Position numbers and translations under genes: made by a program. Positions 25,635-35,889 of a DNA stretch of 64,000 nucleotides are shown here, in pieces; the first letter of the stretch is position 1; every line of letters begins with the position of its first letter. The stretch comes from Anaerobacillus alkalilacustris (lineage in GTDB: Bacteria > Bacillota > Bacilli > Bacillales > Anaerobacillaceae). The stretch covers positions 1-64,000 of the forward strand of contig NZ_MLQR01000031.1 in the NCBI RefSeq assembly GCF_001866005.1. Reading direction: 5' to 3'. The notes below the pieces were generated by a model that was not told where the DNA came from, searched no databases, and worked only from the letters and a program-made list of their open reading frames with translations.

Positions 25635-27079
25635 TAGCTATCCTCCCTATTTCTCTGTAATTTTAATTGTTTTAACTTTGTCTCAAGTTCCTCTTTCATC
25701 TTTGAGATATCACTGTCTTCAACTAAGTTTTTCTCTTTTTTCTCTTCGGTTAACCATTTAGGAAGTCGGTCTTTTTTAATATAGCGGTTATTGTTTTGGC
25801 GCTTTGTAGTTTGTTTTTCTTTCGTAACAGCTACCTCTTTTACACCTTTTTCCAACTTTCCGCTATTTTTATATTCTTCTTTTGCCAAATCCATTGCTTC
25901 TTTTACTGTTTTTATATTTTTTCTAGCCCATTGCCCAGCAATTTTTTCAACATAAGATTTTATTAATTTCATGTTGTTAATCTCAAGTATATAATCTATG
26001 AGGACATTAACAACACCAGGCAGAAGCTTGTAATCTAGTATTAATGCTTCAACAATTTTCATATCGGTTAAAGGTACTTTCGCTCCATCAGAAGACTTAC
26101 TTTCTAAAAGCGTTAATGGTGATACTGTTTCATAATGTAAAATCATTTCTTCTTCTTCTGAGGTAGGAGCTTTTCCTACCATTATCCTAAACTTTTCTGG
26201 ATGGACTCGTAAACCTAGTGCTGGTGGCTCACTTTCATGCGTAAACCGATACCAATTTTTCACCTTTACTCTTAACTCATCAAGATCAACAGTATCATTC
26301 TGTGTTAATGAATCCTGTACGATCTTACTCATTTCTAAAGGGTCAATTCTATACACAAATGCTAAACGAACAATTGTATCCTTTACATTATTATTTAATA
26401 ATTTTGTTGGATTAATTAAATTCGATAAATGTGCTAATAATAACGAAAAGTCAAAAGCTTCTTCCAAAATAGTATAAGAACTTTCTCCTTCGCCATTAGT
26501 GATAATTTCTTTTTCTTCTACCAGTGTTAGTGAAGCTGCTACCTCACCTTGGTGGGATGAGATTTCAGAATGGTGTAATGATGTAAAAACATCACTAAAT
26601 GAATGAGTAACTTCTTCAAAAGCCTCATTATTTATTTTATCTAATGTAAATCGTTCCCTCAGTTGAAGGTAGCGATACTTCCCAACTCTATTATATAAAT
26701 AAACACTAAGAACATCGTCTTTAAAAAATTCTAAAGGACTAAACGGCTTTTGTAATTGGTATAAATAAGTAATATCATCATCTTGCTTTTTCTTATAAAC
26801 ATTTAAAAGTCCAATTGCTTCTAACTTTTTTCTTTCCTCATAAATTTTATCTAAAGGAATTCCTAGCATTGTCATCAACGTCTTATGAGTTGTCTCTGTA
26901 GATGTGTATTGATCATTTTCAAGTTCACTTAATAATGCAAAGTATATACTATGAGCAACTGCTCCAATTAGCGGTTGATATAAGAGTGTAATAATTTTTT
27001 TATCTGCTTCATTAATGAAGCAGTTCATACGAACGACATATCGATCAACGGGTAATAAATGCATCCAATGTAACGTCAT
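25634..27079 (-). CDS. dnaB: Replication initiation and membrane attachment protein DnaB
   Basis: 481 residues, similar to the B. subtilis length. N-terminal winged-helix DDBH1 region (INEADKKIITLLYQPLIGAV), a second DnaB/DnaD (DDBH2) domain at about 340-400 (LDYKLLPGVVNVLIDYILEINN, then WARKNIKTVKEAMDLA) and a basic C-terminal tail. It recruits helicase with DnaI at oriC and restart sites. AGGTGATTAGAGA lies before the ATG. The nrdR terminator lies upstream. Confidence 0.93.
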   Translation of the reverse strand: MTLHWMHLLPVDRYVVRMNCFINEADKKIITLLYQPLIGAVAHSIYFALLSELENDQYTSTETTHKTLMTMLGIPLDKIYEERKKLEAIGLLNVYKKKQDDDITYLYQLQKPFSPLEFFKDDVLSVYLYNRVGKYRYLQLRERFTLDKINNEAFEEVTHSFSDVFTSLHHSEISSHQGEVAASLTLVEEKEIITNGEGESSYTILEEAFDFSLLLAHLSNLINPTKLLNNNVKDTIVRLAFVYRIDPLEMSKIVQDSLTQNDTVDLDELRVKVKNWYRFTHESEPPALGLRVHPEKFRIMVGKAPTSEEEEMILHYETVSPLTLLESKSSDGAKVPLTDMKIVEALILDYKLLPGVVNVLIDYILEINNMKLIKSYVEKIAGQWARKNIKTVKEAMDLAKEEYKNSGKLEKGVKEVAVTKEKQTTKRQNNNRYIKKDRLPKWLTEEKKEKNLVEDSDISKMKEELETKLKQLKLQRNREDS

Positions 27080-27243
27080 TCTCTAATCACCTGTATCTAT
27101 AAATTTACTTATCTATTTTAACACTTTTTCTCTTAAACTTTAGATAAAAACGATTAATTTTTAAAGCCATTTCGGGAAAAAATGTACAAATCCATCTAAA
27201 AAAACCAATGAAGCATGCAGTTACGTTATAAATGACCTTTCAT

Positions 27244-27279
27244 AAAAAAAAAGAGCTAAGATTATTATATCTTAAGCTC
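27244..27279 (-). terminator. Terminator of nrdR
   Basis: Minus strand GAGCTTAAGAT...ATCTTAGCTC followed by T9. The nrdR stop codon lies in the hairpin. This separates nrdR from dnaB. Confidence 0.8.
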
Positions 27280-27747
27280 GCATTTATTTTTTTCTGCCTT
27301 TTGTAGAAGATCTTTTAATTCATCGATAAAAACGTTGATATCTTTGAACTGGCGATAAACAGATGCGAAACGAACGTAGGCTACATCATCAATTTTGGCT
27401 AAGTATTCCATAACAATCTCGCCAACATCTTCACTTTTCACTTCAGCTGAACCAGCACTTCTTAGCGATTTCTCTACCTTACCGACAATATCTTCTAGTG
27501 TTTGTAAAGGAACAGGCCTTTTCTCACAGGCCCTAATAAGCCCACGTAGAATTTTTTCTTTACTAAACTCTTCCCTGTTACCATCTTTCTTAACAACTAT
27601 TAGCGGTGTTTCTTCAACAGTTTCAAATGTTGTAAAACGAAAATTACAGATTTCACATTCGCGCCTTCTTCTAATAGAACGCCCTTCATGACTTGGGCGT
27701 GAATCTAAAACCCGTGTTCCGTTATGATTACAGGTTGGACATCGCAT
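27265..27747 (-). CDS. nrdR: Ribonucleotide reductase repressor NrdR
   Basis: 160 residues. N-terminal zinc ribbon ([10 protein letters not shown] ... [12 protein letters not shown]) and ATP-cone domain ([16 protein letters not shown]). NrdR senses ATP/dATP and represses nrd operons. ATG 27747 gives the canonical MRCP start and has GGAG nine bases upstream; the in-frame TTG at 27762 is not used. It lies next to dnaB as in B. subtilis. Confidence 0.95.
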   Translation of the reverse strand: MRCPTCNHNGTRVLDSRPSHEGRSIRRRRECEICNFRFTTFETVEETPLIVVKKDGNREEFSKEKILRGLIRACEKRPVPLQTLEDIVGKVEKSLRSAGSAEVKSEDVGEIVMEYLAKIDDVAYVRFASVYRQFKDINVFIDELKDLLQKAEKNKCELKI

Positions 27748-28002
27748 ACCTATCATCTCCAAAATTAGTTAAACGCAAAAAACTCTTATGCGCCGTTTAT
27801 TTTGTTGTATTAATTGAAACAAGCTCATTGTCCAATTCAATTAAATAAAATCATTGTATTTCGTAGGAGCAATTAAATTTATAGGAACTTGAACAATAAA
27901 CTTAGCTTTCGTAATAATAAATCTTGTCCTTTTAATCTTATATAAAAATGACAAGAAGTACAAGAAGAAGTTTAGTGTGTAGAAGAACACCTAACCTTGC
28001 AG

Positions 28003-28410
28003 CTATTTCATAAGTTGATCACCTAAACCAGAACCAACATATTCTAATTGTTGATCAACTTTTTGATAAAGTGATTTAATTACTGTTGCACTATATCCAA
28101 AGTCCATAGGAAGAACGGTCTCAGTAGTGACTGCAAAATCAATTGCCGTTCTGTTCGGTGCTACCATAACAACTGTAGCAATGACGAATATTCTTTTCTT
28201 TCCAATTCCATCAACAATAATCTCTCCACGGTCAACAGAACTTGACTTTACTTTAAAATTAGAATTTTGATCAAATATATTAAGTAATTCGTTAAAAGCC
28301 TTATCTTTCATTGTCTTGTAGTATCTTGTTTGTAGATCTTTATCTACATGTTTTTCCTTTGTCTCCGTGTGAGCAGAGATAAACTTATTAATTTTATCTT
28401 TAATTCCCAT
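28003..28410 (-). CDS. Conserved hypothetical cytosolic protein
   Basis: 135 residues, no signal or membrane segment. A charged helical start (HTETKEKHVDKDLQTRYYKT) is followed by an alpha/beta part (SSSVDRGEIIVDG, then FVIATVVMVAPNRTAIDFAV). I recall similar Bacillaceae proteins annotated only as cytosolic protein. It sits between nrdR and coaE, where B. subtilis carries speD and gapB; a speD remnant lies just upstream of it. No function can be given. Confidence 0.65.
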   Translation of the reverse strand: MGIKDKINKFISAHTETKEKHVDKDLQTRYYKTMKDKAFNELLNIFDQNSNFKVKSSSVDRGEIIVDGIGKKRIFVIATVVMVAPNRTAIDFAVTTETVLPMDFGYSATVIKSLYQKVDQQLEYVGSGLGDQLMK

Positions 28411-28485
28411 ATCCTCACCTCAATTAATTATGTATAGTTAAATTATAATAGAAAATATAGTAAATTGCTATTTAAGATGCAAAAT

Positions 28486-28506
28486 AGAGGTGTAAAATAC
28501 ACCTCT
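28486..28506 (-). terminator. Hairpin terminator downstream of coaE
   Basis: AGAGGTGTA and complement around AAA; T-rich flank on the minus strand. Confidence 0.65.
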
Positions 28507-28519
28507 TAGCTTTTTCAAA

Positions 28520-28597
28520 TTATAATGCAGTTACAAATTTGCCAACATTGATCGGTCCCATTCCTCGAGGAACTTGAACATGTTCTGCGGATAAGAC
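28520..28597 (-). pseudogene. speD: 3' remnant of speD (S-adenosylmethionine decarboxylase)
   Basis: About 25 codons ending in TAA read ...LSAEHVQVPRGMGPINVGKF..., closely resembling the C-terminus of Bacillus SpeD (IELPRGMGPVEIK, from memory). Two consecutive stop codons lie immediately upstream in frame, and no catalytic part of the enzyme is present. In B. subtilis speD lies between nrdR and coaE, as here. The rest of the gene and gapB have been lost from this spot. Confidence 0.7.
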
Positions 28598-28621
28598 TCA
28601 TCAAGCTCTAAAATTCCCATT

Positions 28622-29254
28622 TCACTTAGGTATTATGGTGTGAGCAGAGTGCTTATGTGCGGGTAAGCAATTCCACTTAATCAAAATAGTTAATAATTGT
28701 TCTTTTGTATCGCTTAGTAATCCATGATTGTGAATTACTTCGTCAGCCCACTTGATCTTTTCTTTTAATGGAAATTGTGCTTTCAGTCTGACTTCTACTT
28801 CCTCATCAGAAAACTGATCTCTATTTTGCAACCTCTTCCTTTGTAGGTCCTCATCAACATAAACAAGAATAATTTTATCTACCAAATTAGTTAATTTACT
28901 TTCAAATAATAACGGAATATCAAGTACAATTGTTTTATATCCTTTTTCTATTAGTTCCCCTACCTTGTTTTCCATTCGATTTCTTATTAATGGATGGACA
29001 ATCTCATTTAAAGCTAACCGTTTTTCCTCATCATTAAAAACAATAGCCCCAAGTTTTTTTCTATCTAAAGTACCATCACTGTTTGTAACCTCTATTCCGA
29101 AATAGCTCACGATTTTTTCATAAGCCTCTTCTCCAATTTGGACTACTTCTCTTGCTACAATATCAGCATCAATAACTGGTATTCCCTCATCTTTTACCAT
29201 GTTAGACACTGTACTTTTACCACTGGCAATTCCACCAGTTAAACCAATAATCAT
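28622..29254 (-). CDS. coaE: Dephospho-CoA kinase
   Basis: 210 residues. P-loop GLTGGIASGKST at the N-terminus, then DADIVAREV and a lid region with RLQNRDQFSDEE. It phosphorylates dephospho-CoA, the last step of coenzyme A synthesis. It lies 22 bases after ytaF, in the polA-mutM-ytaF-coaE order of B. subtilis. Confidence 0.95.
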   Translation of the reverse strand: MIIGLTGGIASGKSTVSNMVKDEGIPVIDADIVAREVVQIGEEAYEKIVSYFGIEVTNSDGTLDRKKLGAIVFNDEEKRLALNEIVHPLIRNRMENKVGELIEKGYKTIVLDIPLLFESKLTNLVDKIILVYVDEDLQRKRLQNRDQFSDEEVEVRLKAQFPLKEKIKWADEVIHNHGLLSDTKEQLLTILIKWNCLPAHKHSAHTIIPK

Positions 29255-29276
29255 AACAACTACTCCTTGTTACAAT

Positions 29277-29912
29277 TCACAATTTCCATATTCCTAGTAT
29301 AATTAATAATAAACCTGGAACAAATGAAAATTTTTGAATAGTTTTTGAATCTGAAAAAATATAGCCACTTTTCATTCCAAAAGTTACACATAAAGCACTC
29401 ATAAAAGCTACACTAAGTGCCATAATTATCGGAGAGAAGCCTATTAAGGCAGCTCCTATACCAGCACCAAAGGCGTCTAAGGACAGTGCAATCCCTAACA
29501 TAAATGCTTCTCTTCCTGTAATTGTTCCTGAATTATCAAAATCGGCAACCATTGGTTTTCTCAAGATTTTGATGACTACTCCTAATAATTTAATTTCAAA
29601 ATTTAAGATTACGTGATCATCTTTATTTTTTTCATCTCTTTTAGCTGGGCGATAAATTTGATAAAGTGCCCATGCACCTATTATGATTAAAATTAACCCA
29701 CCAATACTTTCTGCCACGCTAGCAGATAGATATTTTTGAATCCAATTTCCTATTGTCATTGCAATAAGAATTGAAATGGCTGAACATGAAGCAATAAAAA
29801 GTAAAGATTTAAAAGGAAGCTTCATTTTTCTTAAACCATATGTTAATCCTACACCAAAGCTATCAAGACTTACGGCCAATGCTAATAAAAGTAAGGAAAG
29901 AATTTCTACCAT
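29277..29912 (-). CDS. ytaF: Sporulation membrane protein YtaF (MntP-like)
   Basis: 211 residues with six transmembrane helices in two similar halves, each opening with a conserved aspartate motif: AVSLDSFGVGLTYGLR near the start and ALSLDAFGAGIGAAL in the second half. This inverted-repeat layout is shared with the manganese exporter MntP. YtaF is the sporulation-associated paralogue found next to mutM and coaE. Metal transport is plausible but unproven. Confidence 0.85.
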   Translation of the reverse strand: MVEILSLLLLALAVSLDSFGVGLTYGLRKMKLPFKSLLFIASCSAISILIAMTIGNWIQKYLSASVAESIGGLILIIIGAWALYQIYRPAKRDEKNKDDHVILNFEIKLLGVVIKILRKPMVADFDNSGTITGREAFMLGIALSLDAFGAGIGAALIGFSPIIMALSVAFMSALCVTFGMKSGYIFSDSKTIQKFSFVPGLLLIILGIWKL

Positions 29913-30091
29913 ATTTAAAAGCTCCTTCCAACCACTGATACGATAGTATATGGTTAGAGCCCATCCAACGTACTTACTTTTTTAATTTTCAATAATGATG
30001 ATTCCATGAAACTTAATAAACTATCAAAAAAAAAACAGTTGGGCTTTCTCATTCGGAAAATCTAAATTACTATTCGTTTCTTTGTTTAATA

Positions 30092-30919
30092 TTATTTTTT
30101 CTGACATTTAGGACAAAAATGTGTACCTCTACCACCAACGACTGTTTTTTCAATCTCAGTACCACACCTTTTGCAAGGTTCGCCTTTTCTCCCGTAAACA
30201 AAAAGAGTTTGTTGAAACATTCCCATTTCACCTTGACCGTTTACATAAGACTTTACTGAACTCCCCCCCATATTGATCGCTTCTTGTAATGTAGCTTTAA
30301 TTTCTTGGTAGAGCTTTTTCAATTCTTTTTGGGTTAATTCCTTACCAATTCGTTCAGGGTATATTCCTGAACGAAATAAAGCCTCATCCACATAAATATT
30401 CCCTAAACCAACTAGTTTTGTTTGATCTAAGAGGGTCACCTTGACCTTTCTATTTGTCCCTTCGAATAGTTCTTTTAACTTCTTTGGGGTAAAAAGGTTA
30501 TCAAAAGGTTCAATCCCTAATTGGACAAGTGGTAATTGACATTCTTCCTCACCTTTTATAAACAAATGCATCGTTCCAAATTTTCTAACGTCTTGGTAGC
30601 GTAGTTCAGTCCCATCAGTAAATGAAAAAATAACATGGGTATGTTTAGTTATTGGTTCTCCCACTTTGTACAGGCCATATCGCCCTTCCATACGTAGATG
30701 GGAAACAACAACATAATCATTAAAGATAAGTTTTAAAAACTTTGCTCTTCTTTCTACATTAATAATAGTTTGACCTATTAAAAGATGACGAAACTGAGCT
30801 ACATCATCTGGACGTTTAATAATTTTTCCCCAATGTACTGTAATATCTTTAATTGTTTTACCGATAACCAATTTTTGTAATGTCCTCTTTACCGTTTCCA
30901 CTTCAGGTAATTCTGGCAT
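30092..30919 (-). CDS. mutM: Formamidopyrimidine-DNA glycosylase
   Basis: 275 residues. The catalytic N-terminal proline and glutamate are in MPELPEVETV (Pro and Glu directly after Met), with the helix-two-turn-helix region (LVGLGNIYVDEALF) and a C-terminal zinc finger with four cysteines (CKRCG...CPKC). It removes 8-oxoguanine and formamidopyrimidines. The true start is ATG 30919 because the terminal proline must be exposed and GGAGGTGATC lies upstream. Confidence 0.97.
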   Translation of the reverse strand: MPELPEVETVKRTLQKLVIGKTIKDITVHWGKIIKRPDDVAQFRHLLIGQTIINVERRAKFLKLIFNDYVVVSHLRMEGRYGLYKVGEPITKHTHVIFSFTDGTELRYQDVRKFGTMHLFIKGEEECQLPLVQLGIEPFDNLFTPKKLKELFEGTNRKVKVTLLDQTKLVGLGNIYVDEALFRSGIYPERIGKELTQKELKKLYQEIKATLQEAINMGGSSVKSYVNGQGEMGMFQQTLFVYGRKGEPCKRCGTEIEKTVVGGRGTHFCPKCQKK

Positions 30920-31156
30920 ACGATCACCTCCTAAAGATACTCTATACAATATTATTTTTTCCAACCTTAATGAACAGTAAAAAACACTATTTGACGTTAA
31001 GTATTATCCTATAGCTTTTAGGAACTATTTACTACGCGGGTGTCCACTTACATTAGATGATCGTCGTAAAAATAACAATTATAACATGCTGTTTCTACTG
31101 TTCATGACTGTATAAGGCAACATAACCAGTCAATTTATGAAAAAACATTAATTAGC

Positions 31157-33790
31157 TTATTTCGCATCATACCACGAATCACCAAATGCATAATCCACCT
31201 TTAGTGGTACTTTAAGCTCAATTGTCCCTTCCATCACTTCAGGAACTATTTCTTTTAGTTTTTCCAATTCTTCTTTAGGAGCCTCAAAAATTAATTCATC
31301 GTGAACTTGTAATAATAACTTAGATTCCATACCTTCGTTCTCAATTCTTTCAGTTATATCAACCATTGCTTTTTTAATAATGTCAGCAGCAGTTCCTTGA
31401 ATTGGAGTATTCATTGCTGTTCTTTCAGCAAAACTACGCAAATTAAAATTTCGACTAGTAATTTCAGGTAAAAAACGACGTCGGTGAAGTAACGTTGTCA
31501 CATAACCGTTTTCCCTTGCTTCTTGTACGATGTTTTCCATATACTCTTTTACTCCTGGGAAGCTATCTAAATAGCGCTCGATGAAATTACCAGCTTCTTT
31601 ACGAGTAATACCTAAACTCTGAGATAAACCGTAATCACTAATACCATAAACAATACCAAAGTTAACTGCCTTCGCACTTCGTCTCATCAGATCAGTTACT
31701 TCTGTTTGATTAACAACATGGAAAACATCCATTGCTGTTTTGGTATGAATATCTAGACCTTTATTAAAGGCTTCGATTAAATTACTATCATTGGCAATGT
31801 GGGCTAACACACGTAACTCAATTTGAGAATAATCAGCAGCAAACATAATCCAATTCGGTTTCGATGGCACAAATGCTTTTCGGATTTTCCGACCTTCTTC
31901 CAATCTAATTGGTATATTTTGCAAATTAGGCTCTGTAGAACTTAAACGACCTGTTTGTGTTAATGCCTGATTAAACATCGTATGAATTTTATGAGTATCT
32001 TTGTGTACAACTTTTAGTAAACCTTCTATATAAGTAGAATTAAGTTTTCCCAATTGTCGGTAGTGAAGAATACTTGGAATGATTTCATGTTTATCTGCCA
32101 ACTTTTCTAACACATCTGCAGAAGTCGACGCTCCAGTTTTTGTTTTTTTGATCACGGGTAAATTTAGCTTTTCAAACAATACCTCACCTAATTGTTTAGG
32201 TGAATTAATATTAAACTGTACGCCTGCTAACCCGTGAATTTCCAGTTCAAGTTTCTTTAACTGTGTATTTAAATCTTTTCCCATATTTTTTAATTGTTCT
32301 ACGTCAACTTTTACCCCATCCATCTCCATTTTCCCTAAGATAATTGAGAGCGGCATTTCTAATTCATAATAAAGCTCTTTCTGTTGGTTTTTGACTAATT
32401 CTTCTACTATTTCTTGTCTTAATGTGTATACTGTATTGGCTTTATTAACGAGGTGTTCAGCTAAAACTTCGATACTTGGAACCGATCGCTTTGCCCCTTT
32501 TCCATAAATCGTTTCATCATTAGCCACAATACGTTTTCCTTTTCTATTAGCAATATCAGCGACTTCATGAGATGAGGCAGATGGATCAATGATATAAGAT
32601 GCTAGGAAAAGATCAAAGTTAATTCCTTCTAGGATTACCCCTTTCCACCCTAATGCTACAACTGCTTTTTTTGCATCAAATATTGCCTTCTTAGCATTTT
32701 TATCTTTTGCCCATGTTTTAAAGACATCACTTGATAACGCCAATTCTGTCGGAATAAAATAACGTCCATGTTCATTTACAATTGCAATACCGTGTATGTC
32801 CGCTTGATGATAATTTTCATCAAACACTTCAATAACGATAGCAGAATCAGTTCCAAGTATTTCAGCATTTATTTCTTCTACAATTGTAAATTCTAGTTTT
32901 TCTATAGTTTCTTCACTTTCAACTTCATCAGTACTAAAACGCTGTAATAAAGATTGAAATTCCAGATCTTTAAATAATGAAACGACTTTCTTTTCTTCAT
33001 ACTCCCTAAAAGTGAGATCCTCAAGAGAAAGATCAACAGGTGCCTCACAAAAAATAGTTGCTAACTCTTTACTCATTAAAGCTTGTTGTTTATTTTCTAC
33101 CAACTTTTCTTTTAATTTTTTTCCTGAAATTGACTCAATAGACTCAAGAACTTTCTCTACCGAACCAAATTCTTTTAATAACTTAATGGCAGTTTTTTCA
33201 CCAACTCCCGGTACACCAGGAATATTATCTGAAGGATCTCCCATTAATCCTTTCATATCTATAATTTGTTTAGGTGTAAGACCATATTTTTCTTTCACAA
33301 CAGCTTCGTCATATGTATCAACATTAGATATTCCTTTTCTCGTCAAAGCAACAGTTACTTTTGGCGAAACAAGTTGTAGTAAATCTTTATCGCCTGAAAA
33401 AACCTTTACTTCCCATTCCTTTTCAGAAGCTTTTTTAGCAAGTGTTCCAATAATATCATCAGCTTCATAATTTTCTTTTTCGTAACGCTTAATTTGGAAT
33501 GCGTCTAATAATTCACGAATTAATGGAAACTGTTCCGAAAGTTCAGAGGGAGTCTTTTGTCTACCACCCTTATATTCCTGAAACGTTTCATGTCTGAATG
33601 TTGTTTTTCCAGCATCAAAAGCAACCACTAAATGAGTAGGTTTTTCCTCTTCAATAATTTTTAATAACATGGTTGTGAAGCCATATACAGCATTTGTGTA
33701 TACACCTTTATCATTATTCAAAAGGGGTAGAGCAAAAAACGCTCGATAAGCAATACTATTTCCATCAATCATCACTAATTTGTTTTTCAA
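31157..33790 (-). CDS. polA: DNA polymerase I
   Basis: About 877 residues: 5'-3' exonuclease domain (FDAGKTTFRH, GDPSDNIPGVPGVGEKTA), a degenerate 3'-5' exonuclease-like domain and the family A polymerase core (FAADYSQIELRVLAHIA, RRSAKAVNFGIVYGIS, LLLQVHDELIFE). As in other Bacillus PolA proteins, the middle domain seems to lack the full proofreading residues. I choose TTG 33790 because GAGGTG lies six bases upstream; a GTG at 33799 would overlap it. It fills gaps in repair and Okazaki fragment maturation. Confidence 0.96.
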   Translation of the reverse strand: MKNKLVMIDGNSIAYRAFFALPLLNNDKGVYTNAVYGFTTMLLKIIEEEKPTHLVVAFDAGKTTFRHETFQEYKGGRQKTPSELSEQFPLIRELLDAFQIKRYEKENYEADDIIGTLAKKASEKEWEVKVFSGDKDLLQLVSPKVTVALTRKGISNVDTYDEAVVKEKYGLTPKQIIDMKGLMGDPSDNIPGVPGVGEKTAIKLLKEFGSVEKVLESIESISGKKLKEKLVENKQQALMSKELATIFCEAPVDLSLEDLTFREYEEKKVVSLFKDLEFQSLLQRFSTDEVESEETIEKLEFTIVEEINAEILGTDSAIVIEVFDENYHQADIHGIAIVNEHGRYFIPTELALSSDVFKTWAKDKNAKKAIFDAKKAVVALGWKGVILEGINFDLFLASYIIDPSASSHEVADIANRKGKRIVANDETIYGKGAKRSVPSIEVLAEHLVNKANTVYTLRQEIVEELVKNQQKELYYELEMPLSIILGKMEMDGVKVDVEQLKNMGKDLNTQLKKLELEIHGLAGVQFNINSPKQLGEVLFEKLNLPVIKKTKTGASTSADVLEKLADKHEIIPSILHYRQLGKLNSTYIEGLLKVVHKDTHKIHTMFNQALTQTGRLSSTEPNLQNIPIRLEEGRKIRKAFVPSKPNWIMFAADYSQIELRVLAHIANDSNLIEAFNKGLDIHTKTAMDVFHVVNQTEVTDLMRRSAKAVNFGIVYGISDYGLSQSLGITRKEAGNFIERYLDSFPGVKEYMENIVQEARENGYVTTLLHRRRFLPEITSRNFNLRSFAERTAMNTPIQGTAADIIKKAMVDITERIENEGMESKLLLQVHDELIFEAPKEELEKLKEIVPEVMEGTIELKVPLKVDYAFGDSWYDAK

Positions 33791-33860
33791 GAAACACACC
33801 TCAATATAATCTTTTTATACTTAGTAGTATTTTACCATGATTAACGATCATTCAAAAATA

Positions 33861-33886
33861 ATAGCCAAGCATTTGCTTGGCTAAGT
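33861..33886 (-). terminator. Terminator downstream of hflC
   Basis: AGCCAAGC and complement around a 4-base loop, then a T-rich tract on the minus strand; it lies between hflC and polA. Confidence 0.7.
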
Positions 33887-33942
33887 TTAACGCTAATATA
33901 CTCTATTTATCATTTTAAAGCTAGCCGGAGAAAGGACTTGAG

Positions 33943-34872
33943 TTATTGAGTATAACCCATTAATATACGTGCGTATGGTGCATCGGCAGGAAGTACAATA
34001 ACAGTTTGATCATCAATTGTATGTTCATAACTTTGTAGTGTTCGATATAAGTTATAGAACTCAATATCCTTACTAAACGCGTCATTATAAAGTTGGGCAG
34101 CCCCAGCTTCCCCTTCACCGATAATTTCATTTGCATCAGCATTAGCTTTAGCTACGATTTCTTTTACCTCACGATCTGTGTTCGCACGAATACGGTTTGC
34201 CTCAGCATCCCCTTGTGATAAATAATCTTGTGCAATTGAGTTTCGTTCAGATATCATACGACGATAAACAGCTTGTTCGTTTTCCTCAGGTAAATCTGTA
34301 CGTTTCATTCTTACATCAGTTACTGAAATACCGTAATTATCTCGTAATAACAATTCATTAACACGATTTAGTACCCTGTCATTAAAGCTTCCACGAGATG
34401 ACTTCTCATCATTAATAATTTCGTCATAATTTAGCTGACCAAGTTCAGCTCGAATTACAGAGTAAATAAAGTTCATCATAATCGCTTCAGCACGGTCAAT
34501 TGTTTGAGCGTTTGCGATCATTAGCTGTGGGTTGTCAATTCTCCAAATAGCGTAATTATCTACTAAGATACGCTTTTTATCACGTGTATTAATTTCCGTT
34601 GGGTCAACATCCAAAACCATTTGCTTTTTTGTTAATGTTGAAACAGATTGTATAAAAGGAATTTTTACATTTAAACCCGGTTCATCAATAACTTTTACTA
34701 CTTCACCAAATTGTCTAACAACCTTAAACTCACCTTGTTCAACAATAAACAAATTATTGGAAATAAATGTAATTAATCCTATCAAAACAACCAAAACAAT
34801 ACCAAACTTTGAATATTTCTTCCATTCGTCTGATGGTTTACGCTCACTTAAATCAATTATTTTTTCACTCAT
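33943..34872 (-). CDS. hflC: SPFH-domain membrane protease modulator HflC
   Basis: 309 residues. One N-terminal transmembrane helix (FGIVLVVLIGLITFISNNLFI) followed by an SPFH/band-7 domain (VEQGEFKVVRQFGEVVKVIDEPGL) and a long helical region rich in alanine, glutamate and arginine. HflC pairs with HflK around the FtsH protease and modulates membrane-protein degradation. The start overlaps the hflK stop by one base. B. subtilis has no hflKC between polA and phoR, so this pair is an insertion relative to it. Confidence 0.9.
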   Translation of the reverse strand: MSEKIIDLSERKPSDEWKKYSKFGIVLVVLIGLITFISNNLFIVEQGEFKVVRQFGEVVKVIDEPGLNVKIPFIQSVSTLTKKQMVLDVDPTEINTRDKKRILVDNYAIWRIDNPQLMIANAQTIDRAEAIMMNFIYSVIRAELGQLNYDEIINDEKSSRGSFNDRVLNRVNELLLRDNYGISVTDVRMKRTDLPEENEQAVYRRMISERNSIAQDYLSQGDAEANRIRANTDREVKEIVAKANADANEIIGEGEAGAAQLYNDAFSKDIEFYNLYRTLQSYEHTIDDQTVIVLPADAPYARILMGYTQ

Positions 34873-35837
34873 TAGTTTCCACTCCCTTCACTTGCTGTTG
34901 TAGCAGTGGATGGATTACGCTCTAGTGATCTAATAGGTAAATATTTTACCGTATCACTACTTTCATCCATAATGTAAATTTCTGTGCTTGGTAAAACTCT
35001 CTCTAAGGTCTCAATGACAAGACGACTTCTCGTGACCTCTGGGCTAATTAAATACTCATTATAAAGTGCTTCAAACCTTGCTACATCACCACGAGCACGT
35101 TCAAGCCTTTCTGTTCTAGTACCTTCTGCCCTAGAGATGATTGCGTCTTGTTCACCTTTTGCTTCATTTATTTTTTGGTTTCTGTATTTATTCGCTTCAT
35201 TGATTTTAGTCAAGCGTTCTTCACGAGCATCTGTAACTTCCATAAATGCACTACGAACCTCATCGTTTGGAAGTTCAACATCTTGTAATTTTACGTCCAT
35301 AACAGAAATACCAATATCGTAATTATCAATTAAAGCCACTAAATAATCCCAAACCTGTGCTTCAATTTCTGGACGTTGATCTGTTAGAGCATCATCAATT
35401 CTCGAACTCCCAATTATTCCACGAAGCGCCGCGGATGTAGCACTAAATAAAATTTGCTCAGGATCATTTGAATTAAATAAAAACTTTTCTGGATTTGTAA
35501 TTCGCCATTGAACAACTAAATCAGCTAGGAGAATATTTTCGTCACCAGTAATCATTTTTGCTTCATCTCGATACTCAATTACTTCTCCATCTCTTTCATC
35601 ATAACCTACAGTAGTTGTGAATGTTCCTCTAGATAAAATTTCAACGCGTTGAATTGGCCATGGAAATTTAAATTTTAGACCTGGCTCTGTAATATGGTCA
35701 TCTACTTTACCGAATGTAATAAGTGCTGCCTGTTCTGATTCGTCGACTATGTACCAACCTGTTACTAAAAACAAGGCTAGTATAGATATTCCAACTAAGG
35801 AAAAGAAGCCAACTATTATTTGCTTCATAGTTACCAT
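34872..35837 (-). CDS. hflK: SPFH-domain membrane protease modulator HflK
   Basis: 321 residues. An N-terminal transmembrane helix (FFSLVGISILALFLVTGWYIV) is followed by an SPFH domain (DESEQAALITFGKVDDHITEPGL, PWPIQRVEILSRGTF) and a helical C-terminal region (NEAKGEQDAIISRAEG). Partner of HflC; the two form a membrane cage around FtsH. GAGGGGG lies seven bases before the ATG. First gene of hflK-hflC, with a candidate ECF-sigma promoter upstream. Confidence 0.9.
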   Translation of the reverse strand: MVTMKQIIVGFFSLVGISILALFLVTGWYIVDESEQAALITFGKVDDHITEPGLKFKFPWPIQRVEILSRGTFTTTVGYDERDGEVIEYRDEAKMITGDENILLADLVVQWRITNPEKFLFNSNDPEQILFSATSAALRGIIGSSRIDDALTDQRPEIEAQVWDYLVALIDNYDIGISVMDVKLQDVELPNDEVRSAFMEVTDAREERLTKINEANKYRNQKINEAKGEQDAIISRAEGTRTERLERARGDVARFEALYNEYLISPEVTRSRLVIETLERVLPSTEIYIMDESSDTVKYLPIRSLERNPSTATTASEGSGN

Positions 35838-35889
35838 TAATTTGCCCCCTCTTTAACTTTTTTGTTTCTATTATCTTATTAATTATACT

